Of a DNA stretch of 64,000 bases, positions 33,717 to 42,757 are shown one piece after another; the stretch's first letter is position 1; every line of letters starts with the position of its first letter. Source of the stretch: CBDDKU01 sp965230375 (GTDB taxonomy: Bacteria > Bacteroidota > Bacteroidia > Flavobacteriales_D > Cryomorphaceae); assembly GCA_965230375.1 (NCBI GenBank), contig CBDDKU010000016.1, positions 180,805 through 244,804 on the forward strand. Reading direction: 5' to 3'. The notes beneath the pieces were generated by a model, which was not told the origin of the DNA, did no database searches, and was given only the letters and a program-made list of their open reading frames with translations. Made by a program: the position numbers and the translations under genes.

Positions 33717-34098
33717 CCTTGGCCGTGCTATCTTTTTTGTGCTTGAGGTATTGGCCGTACTCTTGCTTTACTTCTACATCGAGTTTGCTCAGGCTATCCA
33801 ATACTTGCTCGTAAACAACTTCAAAAAGTTCTGGTCGTTCTCGGTAATACCTGAATGTTTTTTGAAATTCTTCTTCGGTAACACCATGCTTTGCGAAGAT
33901 GTCTTCGTAGAGCATATTTATGGCTCCAGGGTTCTTTTTGGTAACAAAAATCTTTTGAGTTTTCATCCCTTCGGCTAGTTGAACGTCGATCATCAAAGCA
34001 GTAAACTGCCTTTTCTCCAAGGGTGGTTTTTCCTCATTGTCAGGAGCAGAATCACAGCCTATCAAAAAGCTAATCGCTATGAAGATCGCCCATCTCAT
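33691..34098 (-). CDS. DUF4296 lipoprotein
   Basis: A 135-residue lipoprotein with a short signal and lipobox (SFLIGC, Cys15). The helical body LMIDVQLAEGMKTQ... and ...YEDIFAKHGVTEEEFQKTFRYY matches the DUF4296 pattern of Bacteroidota; function unknown. Its ATG overlaps the stop of pyrC as ATGA. The last 26 bases overlap the convergent epimerase gene. Confidence 0.82.
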   Translation of the reverse strand: MRWAIFIAISFLIGCDSAPDNEEKPPLEKRQFTALMIDVQLAEGMKTQKIFVTKKNPGAINMLYEDIFAKHGVTEEEFQKTFRYYRERPELFEVVYEQVLDSLSKLDVEVKQEYGQYLKHKKDSTAKATRNMPGR

Positions 34099-35433
34099 CG
34101 ATCGAATAGCAATCTTTTTCCGAGCTGAGAATCGATAATCAATCCGCGATCATATACTACCTGACCGTTGACCAGTGTATACTCAACAGACGATTTGAAC
34201 CGATGGCCTTCAAAAGGACTCCAACCACATTTGTACTTGATATTATCCTTAGTGACTTCAGTTTCTTGATTCAAGTTTACAAGAACTAGATCGGCAGCAT
34301 ATCCTTCTCGAATGAAGCCTCTGTTTTTAATTTGGAAGAGCTTAGCAACAGAGTGGCTCGTCTTATTCACGATTTGCTCAAGTGTAAATACGCCATCGCG
34401 ATACATATCGAGTAAGGCTAGCAATGCGTGTTGGACCAATGGCCCACCCGAAGGTGCTTTGAAATACGTTCCAGACTTTTCCTCAATGGTATGCGGTGCG
34501 TGATCTGTGGCTATGACATCAATTTTATTCGAATTGACAGCCGCTCTAATTGCTTCTCGATCGGCTTCCGTCTTTACCGCCGGATTCCACTTGATGCGAC
34601 TTCCCTTTGTCTTGTAATCAGCATCGGTAAACCACATGTGATGAATACATGCTTCAGCCGTAATCTTCTTCTCTTCAAGTGGAATGTCGTTTCTGAAAAG
34701 CTCAATTTCCCTTCCCGTAGAAATATGCAGAATATGAAGCCGCGCGTTGTGCTTTGTTGCCAATTCTACAGCCAAGGAAGAAGACTTATAGCAAGCTTCT
34801 TCAGAGCGAATTAGCGGGTGTGCGGTGAACGGAACATCCTCGCCATATTTCTTGCGATAGATTTCCATATTCGCTCTTACCGTAGCTTCATCTTCACAGT
34901 GGGTAGCTATGATAGTTGGGCTTTCTTTAAAAATCCCTTCGAGTACAGAGCGCTCATCAACAAGCATGTTTCCCGTGGAAGAACCCATGAAGACTTTAAC
35001 CCCACAAACCCTTTTCGGATCTGTTTTTAATACCTCATCAATATTTTCATTCGAAGCCCCCATAAAAAAGGAGTAGTTGGCTAAACTCACTTCGGCAGCT
35101 CTGTCGTACTTGTCTTGCAGTAATTCTTGGGTAAGCGCATTTGGAACGGTGTTGGGCATTTCCATAAAACTGGTAATTCCCCCAGCTACAGCTGCTCTGC
35201 TTTCGGTGTAAAGATCTCCTTTGTGCGTGAGCCCAGGCTCCCTGAAGTGAACCTGATCGTCGATCAAGCCTGGCAAAAGGTGTAAGCCTTGAGCCTGAAT
35301 GGACTGATGATATTCCATCACTTGGAATGTCTTCGGCAATTTTCTCGATAACACCGTCATTTACCAGCAAATCAGAAACCCACTGCTTCCCTTCATTAAC
35401 TAGCGTGGCACCTTTTATCAATACTTTTCCCAT
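34095..35433 (-). pseudogene. pyrC: Dihydroorotase PyrC, interrupted by a one-base frameshift
   Basis: PyrC closes N-carbamoyl-aspartate to dihydroorotate in pyrimidine synthesis. The first 47 or so codons (MGKVLIKGATLVNEGK..., from 35433) are in one frame, and the rest, with the metal-binding DDQVHFREPG, GGITSFMEMPNT, ATHCEDEATV and ATDHAPHT, is in another. One extra C at 35301-35302 (GTCCATT on the minus strand) explains the break: removing it gives IPSDGISSVIQAQG running into LHLLPGLIDD. The span of 1,339 bases is one more than a multiple of three. It may be a sequencing error or a true mutation; a restart at ATG 35360 would lack the N-terminal strands. The ATG overlaps the stop of the preceding glycosyltransferase gene. 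Confidence 0.85.
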
Positions 35434-36143
35434 CAGCTAAATCTCATTTTAAGTACTCCCAAAAAGGCTTCGGTAAAAATGTTCATACTCATTTTACTTT
35501 GGCCCACTTGTCTGTCTATAAAGGTAATAGGAACTTCAACCAATTTAAAACCGGCTTTCATGGCCTTGTACTTCATTTCTATTTGGAATGCATAGCCTAC
35601 AAACTCGATCGAGTCTAAATCTATCGTTTCCAGAACAGCTCTGTGATAGCAAACAAATCCCGCCGTTGTATCCATGACATTAATCCACAAAATGGCACGG
35701 ACGTAAAGTGATGCGAAATACGACATCAAAATACGCGTCATCGGCCAATTGCTAACTTTTCCACCGCGAACGTATCTAGACCCTATACTCATTCCACCCG
35801 AACTTTTGCACGCATCCATCAAGCGAGGTAGATCTTTGTAATCGTGGGAGAAATCGGCATCCATCTCGAAGATGTACTGATAAGATTGGGCCAAGCAGTG
35901 CTTAAAACCAGCTATATAGGCCGTGCCTAAACCGTTCTTTTCTGCACGCTCTAAGAGTTGCAACCGTTCACTAAATTCGGGCTGTAAACTCTTTACGATT
36001 TCTCCAGTTCCATCTGGCGAATTGTCATCTACAATTAAGACGTGGATATCAGCATCCATAGCGAAAACACAGCGCAAAAGCCGCTCTATATTTCCTGCTT
36101 CATTGTAAGTAGGTATAATGACAATCCCTTCCTTCAAAATCAA
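35433..36143 (-). CDS. Polyprenol-phosphate mannosyltransferase-like GT2 glycosyltransferase
   Basis: A 236-residue GT-A enzyme of the dolichyl/polyprenyl-phosphate mannose synthase type, which makes a lipid-linked sugar on the cytoplasmic membrane face. Seen: IPTYNEAGNIE (about 10-20), VDDNSPDGT, the metal-binding EMDADFSHD and the GSRYVRGG loop. It lacks the C-terminal membrane helices of some DPM1-like enzymes. Start is TTG 36143 (TTG 36137 also possible), after a TATCTTAG element. It leads into pyrC with TGATG coupling and then the DUF4296 gene, a recurring Bacteroidota set. Confidence 0.88.
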   Translation of the reverse strand: MILKEGIVIIPTYNEAGNIERLLRCVFAMDADIHVLIVDDNSPDGTGEIVKSLQPEFSERLQLLERAEKNGLGTAYIAGFKHCLAQSYQYIFEMDADFSHDYKDLPRLMDACKSSGGMSIGSRYVRGGKVSNWPMTRILMSYFASLYVRAILWINVMDTTAGFVCYHRAVLETIDLDSIEFVGYAFQIEMKYKAMKAGFKLVEVPITFIDRQVGQSKMSMNIFTEAFLGVLKMRFS

Positions 36144-36152
36144 AATTTGTGG

Positions 36153-36160
36153 CTAAGATA
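36153..36160 (-). promoter_or_regulatory. Candidate -7 element for the GT2-pyrC-DUF4296 operon
   Basis: Minus-strand TATCTTAG, one mismatch to TAnnTTTG, 9 bases upstream of the TTG at 36143. Confidence 0.35.
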
Positions 36161-36217
36161 ATCGAAAAGAGATCAAGAAACAGGCTCCCCAAAAAACAGT
36201 GAAAATCCTAACTATTT

Positions 36218-39200
36218 TTAACGAATTAGATTGACATGGCCATTGTAATACTGGGTCTCTGTATTATACTCTGGCTTAATAACTAAGTGCCAAGTATACG
36301 TTTGATTTCGACCAAAATATAGCTCCCCTTTCGCCGTGCCATCCCACTTTTCAGTTGGGTCGTTTGTCTCAAATACAACTTCACCCCTGCGATCATTAAT
36401 CCAGAAGTGGTATTCTCTCACATCCACAAACGAAATCACCGGGTAAAACAAGTCATTTAGCCCATCACCGTTCGGAGTAAACGAATTCGGGACATAGAGG
36501 TAAAAATCATCCTTCACTTCCACCAGATCACAAGAGCGGTCAATACAGCCATAATCATCGACCACTTCAAGACATACTTCGTACTCAAGCCCACCTAAAT
36601 CTGGGAATTCGTAATAAAGATGTCGATCATACTGCACCCCAAGCGTATCGATATACCAGACAGAACTCACATTGGTTGGCGAGATATTCTGAAAGTACGC
36701 ATGTGGAGTTGTAATGGTTGGTTGCTCAGTTACCAACTCAAACTCAGCATGTGTTTTAAATACTTCGATGGATTGAGGAGTAGTAAATGCGGATGTACAC
36801 CCATTATCTGCAGTAACCGTTAAGCTGATATTGAATGTTCCAGCTTCATCAAATTGAACAATAGCCATATCACCCTGACTGATCAGCTCTCCAGCACCTG
36901 CGACATTCCATGCGTATTCATTTGTCTCTATAGGATTCTCAGCGTGAAGGATAATATCGACCGGCGCACACCCAGACTCAAGCCCCGGGTCGAAAAAGGC
37001 GGTTGGGGATTGGTTTACGGTCATTTGCCTGGACACTTCATTAGTGCATCCGAAATCAGACTCTACTACAAGTGTCACTATTTGATCGGCCGCCGCCCAA
37101 AAGGCCGTGTTGCTCGAATCTGGATCCGAAAAGAATTCAGCAGGCTCCCAGTGGCATTGGCCACCTGTACCAATCAATGAAATGGAATCACTTGAGCAGT
37201 ATTCATCAGGACCAAAAATGAAAGGCGATGGTGTACTCGCCATGATTATTTCTACACTATCGGTGTTAAAGCACTCATTGAGTTCAGACTCTATGCGCAC
37301 AGTGTAATAGTCTGGAAAAGGAAGAGTATTAGTTTGGGTGAATGAAGCCTGGTTCAGATTGGTTTCAAACAAGCCATCAGTATAGTTCCACTGGTAGGTT
37401 TGGCCAGGAAAAAACATGGTTTCAAGGTTTACCGTATCTCCTGAACATAGAGTCAAGTCTTCGCCCAAATCGAGCTGAGGAAGTGGTTTTACCGTCAGGA
37501 TAAAACTACTGGTATCCTCGGCAAAGCAATTCGCATCACTAAGTTGAACCAGCTCATATTCTCCTGCTGTGTGGATATTGTGAGTCGTAGAATTACTCGC
37601 TTCTCCAGTGAGATAAAATTCACCATTCAGCCAAAGGTCATATTCAAAATTAGGTGTCCCATTAAAAGCGAGATTCAAGTCAACGGTATCTCCAGCACAA
37701 ATCTCATTCTCACCTGAGAGCTCTGAAGTTGGAAGCTCATAGAACTCGACCCGCACAATTCCATCCACATCACCTGGACAATAAGCATCTTCAATTCCTA
37801 CCAACTCAAACATCCCAGAATCGGGAATACTTATCTCAAAACCGGGATTCGAAATTTCAATGATCTCGGTACCCTCGGGCGATTCGTATGTAAGAGTCAG
37901 CGGAAATTCGCCTTCCAAATCAACAGGAAACAGCGACTCGACATTTGGGCATACCACCAGATCGCCTGAGATGCTCGCTACAGGAGCTTCTCTGTAAATG
38001 ACTGGAGTACCTTCAGCTACAGACAGCAATGGGTCATTGAGATCAATTGCTTCATTGGAAACAGTACCTACAACTGAGGAAATGAAGTATACCTGATTGT
38101 ATTCCATTCCAGGCTGTAAGCCGAAAGTCGGACTCGAATTCCATTGATAAATATCGCCAAGGTCTTGTCCTTGATTTTCATGCAAAGCAAAGAGTAGCGT
38201 ATCATTCGAGTCCAGAGTAAAATCCGATGGAATTGCTGCCAATGCTGACTCTCCTTCGCAAATGATCAAGGTATCTTGATCCATGGTACCCGCGAAAGAT
38301 AAAACTGGACAAAACTTGGTTCCGGCCAATGTGTCGTTCCCACAAATTCCACCATCCATCAACACCACTTCAATTGGTGTATCTGATAGGATTGGGTCAG
38401 AAGTAAATGAAAGTGCATTCAGATTGCCGGCAGGTCCATCCAAAGCATAGTTAGCCGTATCGCCATAGCCCAGATCAAAAGTCAGAACAAACTCAGCGTC
38501 AGCCCCTGTGCATTCCCACTCAGGATCTAGAATCTGCGGTGCACTATGAAACTCAATTTCAACGAAGTCCTGATCAAGACATATTCCGTTTTGCTCTAAT
38601 ACTTCAACGGTGTAAGTCCCATACCAATCTGCATCGATTACCGCAGTAGCTGAAGTCGGGTTTGAAAAAGTCAGCCCTGGACTATCGATCCAGATAAACT
38701 GCCCGACTGAAGGGGTGGCTTCCAGCTGATAAGAAAGACCGCAAATAGCTGCATCCATTCCCGCTTCCACTTGCGGCTGCTCGTAGAACGTGATTTCAAA
38801 ATTACTAGTATCCCGACATTCTCCCCCATTTTCCAATACCCAGCCGAATACGTAGGTACCCTCTACCAGTGCTGTAGCTGTTGTATTTGGACTCAAGTCA
38901 TTGTCGAAACTAAGATCTCCATCACCTATCCAGTAGCCCACATCAGCTGTGTTTGCTGCATTTAGCGCAACTTGAAAATCACAGATCGTATCAATCACAG
39001 TTGGTTCTGCGATCGGTTGCTCAATTAATTGAACCTCTAGAGTATCCGAATCTATGCAGCCATACCCATTATCAGCGTGGAGAATAACCGTGTTTACCCC
39101 ATAGTTTCCATCAAAGATTGTTGGCATGTCTTCTGTCGAAACACTTGTTCCAGATGGAATTTCCCAGGTCAGTTCCCCAATAGGATTCGGAAAATCGATT

Positions 39201-41617
39201 TCAAACTCATCGGCACAGTACATATTGTCTTCACCAATGTAGACTTGCGGCTGCTCAACAAACCGTAATTCAACCGTATCAGATGATGCGCAAAAACCAC
39301 TTTCCGACGAATATCTTATTGCCTCGAATAATCCGTATCCGCTGCTAGTTACATCAATATTTTGGCTCTCAATAGGGTCCATTGTTTCCAGCCCCGTAGG
39401 AATCTCCCAGTATGCATCACCAAAATCTTCTGTCCCACTCAGGGTTGCTTCCAATCCACATACAGAAAAGTCAGCTCCAGCATTAACATTTGGAGTATTG
39501 AGAAAAGTTATTTCTTCACTTGCCAGAGTTTGACATGCTCCGTTATAGGCATTGAGCTCAACAGTATAAGTTCCATAATCTGGGGCAATCAGCGTGATTT
39601 GATCTGCCACAGGATCTGAGACTACTATGCCATCTGGTGAACTCCAGGAGAAAGCCCCCAGCTGCACACTTCCTTCTGCCGTAACTTCAAGGCCACAAAC
39701 TGTATCGACCAAGCTGATCAACGGTTCGGGGTGATCGTAAAATTGAACTTGAATGGTGTCACTATCCAAGCAGCCACCTCCGGCATCTTCGGTCCACACA
39801 AATTGATAAGTTCCCGTGCCTGCAACCGCAACCACAGTGGTGGGGTCAGTTGAATCGATAAAGCTTCCAGTTGTAACGCTTGTCCAGTAGCCATCGCCTA
39901 CGCTAGGAACTGCACTTAATGTGTGAGCAAGTCCGCAAACGTCGGTATCTGAGCCTGCTTCGGCATCTGGTATCTGAATTTGACCTAAATCGAATTCAAA
40001 TGTTTTCGAACAGCCGTGATCAAGATCTTCAACAACGGCCGAATAGAGCCCTGACTGCATGCCCGTTCTGGTCAATGTCCCAACACCGATATCACTCCAA
40101 GTCACCTGATAATTGCCCGATCCTGTTAATATGTCAATTTCGATAGAACCATCATTTCCAAAACAAGTTTCCAATGCAGTGCTGGTTTCAGCGTTGAGAG
40201 GGACTTCAATAAACACCGAGTCTACATTAGAACAAGAAGAGTTCTCATAAGCCCCCACAACCTTATACCAACCCGTAGTATCGGGAAGAATCTGCGTATC
40301 GCGACATGGGTTGCAAGTAGCCTGATCTGGAACGGTCAACAGTTCATCATCCGGACCATACCACGTATAAACAGTATCATTTTCAGCAGTGAGATCCACC
40401 CAGTCTCCTTCACAAAAAATTCCCCCACCGATTAAATCGATTTCTGTACGGATGACGAGCTCAATCGGGTAATACGATTGGCCATAAACGGGGCAAGCAT
40501 CGTCGATAGCCGTGATTAAAAAGTTTCCACCATCAAAATCTGGCGGGAGCGTCCCACAAAAAGTAATGGTAGCCGGATTCGTTCCAGCAAGGACCTCTGT
40601 TGTGCCTGGAATAAGGCTCGAAATATTTGAAGAAAGTTCTACACTTAGACTTGGGTCCGATGAAGTAAAATCAATTGAAAAGCAAAAATCGTCATCAGGG
40701 CACAAGCCCACCACGGCGGGTTCAAGAGGAAAACCACCACCACTGACATGAGTTAAACTTTCAATATCAGGTTCTGGTGGAGGAATTATACAATCGATAA
40801 CGATCATCAAAAAATCGTAGGATATTGTGCCTATCTCCTGTCCATCACGATACTCCACAACTTGCACAACGATATTGAATCGGCCCAGCATAGACGGTAG
40901 CACTTCAATTTGACCTGTCACAGGGTCAATTGTGATTCCGTTCATTGGTTCTCCACCAGAGAGACCTGCGGTATATGCAAGTTCAAATGGTGATAGCGGA
41001 GTCATGGACGCTTGTGCAGGAACCAGCGAATACGCAAGGCTATCGCCATCACTATCCACAACTCCTAAATTGTAAAGGAGATTTGAGTTAACACAAACGT
41101 AAGGAAGGTTTAACACGGTTAACTCTGGTGAATTATTGCAATCTCCAGATGAATTATCAAGCTCAGCTTCGACGTGAATATTGAAAGTAGCTGGATCTAT
41201 GAGATTTGCAGTTGCCCCATCCCGATTTTGCTCGGCGACAATAATCTTCCAGTCTGAGCAAGGGTCAAGCGTTACCTCCAGCTCGTATTTGGCCAATTCG
41301 ACCCCCGGCTGAAAACCGCCATTGCATGTGCTATTAGGAAGTTCAGCATCACACAGCTGAGAGACTTCTTGTTCGCTCACTTTCGGAACGGGGATAAACC
41401 CCACATTCCCACACGACGAGCCAATAAAAACGCTGATAACATCTGGAACATCCTGTGAGTCACCGCAATCGTGAAACAAATTGACCGAAACCAAATATTG
41501 ATTTCCACCCAAACAAGTGTATCCCACATTCAACCCCGATATATGCCCAGCTCTTCCACTAATGGACAGCAAAACAGCAGTAACTAAAAGGGTCGTTATG
41601 GAGACTACTCTTCTCAC
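36218..41617 (-). CDS. Giant secreted Ig-like/PKD-like repeat protein with T9SS type B sorting domain
   Basis: A 1,799-residue surface or secreted protein. A signal peptide (about 1-23) is followed by a Cys-rich region with cadherin-like stretches (GVVDSDGDSLAYSL), then six tandem repeats of about 80 residues (552-1030, each starting with a C[GAD] motif), further Ig-like modules, a PKD-like domain (near 1560-1650) and the C-terminal gliding-motility-associated type B sorting domain (FYLYVPNSFTPNGDGLND near 1712 to the end). Type B substrates are exported by the T9SS and often act as adhesins. No catalytic domain is visible. It appears to be a single gene. Confidence 0.9.
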   Translation of the reverse strand: MRRVVSITTLLVTAVLLSISGRAGHISGLNVGYTCLGGNQYLVSVNLFHDCGDSQDVPDVISVFIGSSCGNVGFIPVPKVSEQEVSQLCDAELPNSTCNGGFQPGVELAKYELEVTLDPCSDWKIIVAEQNRDGATANLIDPATFNIHVEAELDNSSGDCNNSPELTVLNLPYVCVNSNLLYNLGVVDSDGDSLAYSLVPAQASMTPLSPFELAYTAGLSGGEPMNGITIDPVTGQIEVLPSMLGRFNIVVQVVEYRDGQEIGTISYDFLMIVIDCIIPPPEPDIESLTHVSGGGFPLEPAVVGLCPDDDFCFSIDFTSSDPSLSVELSSNISSLIPGTTEVLAGTNPATITFCGTLPPDFDGGNFLITAIDDACPVYGQSYYPIELVIRTEIDLIGGGIFCEGDWVDLTAENDTVYTWYGPDDELLTVPDQATCNPCRDTQILPDTTGWYKVVGAYENSSCSNVDSVFIEVPLNAETSTALETCFGNDGSIEIDILTGSGNYQVTWSDIGVGTLTRTGMQSGLYSAVVEDLDHGCSKTFEFDLGQIQIPDAEAGSDTDVCGLAHTLSAVPSVGDGYWTSVTTGSFIDSTDPTTVVAVAGTGTYQFVWTEDAGGGCLDSDTIQVQFYDHPEPLISLVDTVCGLEVTAEGSVQLGAFSWSSPDGIVVSDPVADQITLIAPDYGTYTVELNAYNGACQTLASEEITFLNTPNVNAGADFSVCGLEATLSGTEDFGDAYWEIPTGLETMDPIESQNIDVTSSGYGLFEAIRYSSESGFCASSDTVELRFVEQPQVYIGEDNMYCADEFEIDFPNPIGELTWEIPSGTSVSTEDMPTIFDGNYGVNTVILHADNGYGCIDSDTLEVQLIEQPIAEPTVIDTICDFQVALNAANTADVGYWIGDGDLSFDNDLSPNTTATALVEGTYVFGWVLENGGECRDTSNFEITFYEQPQVEAGMDAAICGLSYQLEATPSVGQFIWIDSPGLTFSNPTSATAVIDADWYGTYTVEVLEQNGICLDQDFVEIEFHSAPQILDPEWECTGADAEFVLTFDLGYGDTANYALDGPAGNLNALSFTSDPILSDTPIEVVLMDGGICGNDTLAGTKFCPVLSFAGTMDQDTLIICEGESALAAIPSDFTLDSNDTLLFALHENQGQDLGDIYQWNSSPTFGLQPGMEYNQVYFISSVVGTVSNEAIDLNDPLLSVAEGTPVIYREAPVASISGDLVVCPNVESLFPVDLEGEFPLTLTYESPEGTEIIEISNPGFEISIPDSGMFELVGIEDAYCPGDVDGIVRVEFYELPTSELSGENEICAGDTVDLNLAFNGTPNFEYDLWLNGEFYLTGEASNSTTHNIHTAGEYELVQLSDANCFAEDTSSFILTVKPLPQLDLGEDLTLCSGDTVNLETMFFPGQTYQWNYTDGLFETNLNQASFTQTNTLPFPDYYTVRIESELNECFNTDSVEIIMASTPSPFIFGPDEYCSSDSISLIGTGGQCHWEPAEFFSDPDSSNTAFWAAADQIVTLVVESDFGCTNEVSRQMTVNQSPTAFFDPGLESGCAPVDIILHAENPIETNEYAWNVAGAGELISQGDMAIVQFDEAGTFNISLTVTADNGCTSAFTTPQSIEVFKTHAEFELVTEQPTITTPHAYFQNISPTNVSSVWYIDTLGVQYDRHLYYEFPDLGGLEYEVCLEVVDDYGCIDRSCDLVEVKDDFYLYVPNSFTPNGDGLNDLFYPVISFVDVREYHFWINDRRGEVVFETNDPTEKWDGTAKGELYFGRNQTYTWHLVIKPEYNTETQYYNGHVNLIR
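38528..39964 (-). repeat. Six tandem ~80-residue Ig-like repeats within the giant T9SS protein
   Basis: Repeat-start cysteines fall at residues 561, 641, 720, 801, 879 and 959, a spacing of 78-81. Each unit has a start such as NAGADFSVCGLEATLSG, a conserved Trp about 17 residues later (GDAYWEI, GQFIWID), and a second Cys near the end (GFCASSDTV, GICLDQDFV). The two cysteines per repeat could form a disulfide. The units are diverged in sequence. Confidence 0.8.
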
Positions 41618-41749
41618 GAATGGCTGAATTCTAGTGCAAAATTAGCAAAGAAACAAGCCCATGCTTGGCCATTTCTAGCCGAATATTAACTTTATATTAA
41701 ATTGCTGCCTATGAAAGTGATAGCCATGGGAAATATCAATCCTTCCCCA

Positions 41750-41757
41750 TACTTTCG
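41750..41757 (+). promoter_or_regulatory. Candidate -7 element for the lamin-tail protein gene
   Basis: TACTTTCG, one base from TAnnTTTG and identical to the element at 27513-27520, lies 33 bases before the ATG at 41791. Confidence 0.45.
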
Positions 41758-41790
41758 CTGCAAAATTCTTAAACCAAAACAACGAATAAG

Positions 41791-42690
41791 ATGAAAAAAT
41801 CTTTACTCTCTCTTGCTGCTATCGTTGCAGCTTTCGCCGCTGAGGCACAATGTGACCAACTATTTATCTCTGAATATGTGGTTGGAACAGGAAACAATAA
41901 AGCCTATGAGCTTTACAACCCGACTGATCAAGAGATTAATTTGAATGGATGGGTTCTTGAAAGATGGTCTAATGGTGAAGGGGCATCAACTGATGAAACA
42001 ACTCTTATGGGAACTATCCCAGCTTATGGAACATGGGTAGTAGCCAACGGACAAACTGAGGACATTGACCTTGGAACATTTATCTCTCCAGCATGTGACC
42101 CAGAGCTACAAGCACTTGCCGACCAACTTGACAACCCTTACCCAGCACCAACTTTTATGAATGGTGATGATGCACTAGTACTAGTCTACAATGGCTCTAC
42201 AGTAGCTGATATCTTTGGAAAACCAGGTGAAGATCCAGGAGATGGATGGTCAACAGAAGACGGAACGATCATTACAAGTGGACACACCATGATCCGTAAG
42301 CCTTCGATTACCGGAGGTGTTACAACTCCACCAGATTCATTCGAGCCATTGGCTGAGTGGGACACACTCGGTACGGACGACTGGTCAAACCTAGGGACGC
42401 ACACTTGCGACTGTAACGATGTGACTTCAGTAGGTGACAGAGAAGACTTGGACGTTCAAATTTACCCAACTATTGTTACAGGTGATCAACAAATCACTGT
42501 AAAAACAAACTATGCCATCAGAGAAGTTGAAGCATATGATGCCACTGGTAAACTCGTAAAAACAACTTTGAACCTAACTAATTCAAACAACGGTTCAGTT
42601 GTGCTTGGAAGCGTGCCTTCTGGGGTTTACATTGTAAACATCATTATGGAAGGAAACGTTGGTTTCTCTACCAGAATCATCAAAGAATAA
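41791..42690 (+). CDS. Secreted lamin-tail-domain protein with T9SS type A sorting domain
   Basis: A 299-residue exported protein: signal peptide (about 1-19, ending AEAQ), lamin-tail-like beta-sandwich domain (about 22-165, LFISEYVVGTGNNKAYELYNPTD), and a C-terminal type A sorting domain (about 225-299, VQIYPTIVTGDQQ to GFSTRIIKE). Lamin-tail domains in bacteria are often attached to extracellular nucleases and may bind DNA or carbohydrate. It is followed by a terminator-like hairpin, a TonB receptor and a PLD-family enzyme, which suggests a shared scavenging task. Confidence 0.82.
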   Translation: MKKSLLSLAAIVAAFAAEAQCDQLFISEYVVGTGNNKAYELYNPTDQEINLNGWVLERWSNGEGASTDETTLMGTIPAYGTWVVANGQTEDIDLGTFISPACDPELQALADQLDNPYPAPTFMNGDDALVLVYNGSTVADIFGKPGEDPGDGWSTEDGTIITSGHTMIRKPSITGGVTTPPDSFEPLAEWDTLGTDDWSNLGTHTCDCNDVTSVGDREDLDVQIYPTIVTGDQQITVKTNYAIREVEAYDATGKLVKTTLNLTNSNNGSVVLGSVPSGVYIVNIIMEGNVGFSTRIIKE

Positions 42691-42707
42691 TTTGATCTCG
42701 GATCCAA

Positions 42708-42732
42708 AGGCCTACCAGAATATGGTAGGCCT
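42708..42732 (+). terminator. Intrinsic terminator between lamin-tail and TonB receptor genes
   Basis: Stem AGGCCTACCA (42708-42717) pairs with TGGTAGGCCT (42723-42732) around GAATA and is followed by TTTTATTT. Some read-through would be needed to express the receptor unless it has its own promoter. Confidence 0.85.
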
Positions 42733-42757
42733 TTTTATTTAACCAAGACCTTCTGTT

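Noticed and set aside
36620..41000. Many short open frames on the plus strand opposite the 36218-41617 gene.
   Set aside because: They are antisense shadows without family motifs, signal peptides or promoter elements.
41686..41702. TTAACT-N5-TTAAAT upstream of the lamin-tail gene, which would place this locus in the same regulon.
   Set aside because: Only two weak boxes, 47 nt from the -7 element, which does not fit the 9/20-nt register. Not enough to claim.
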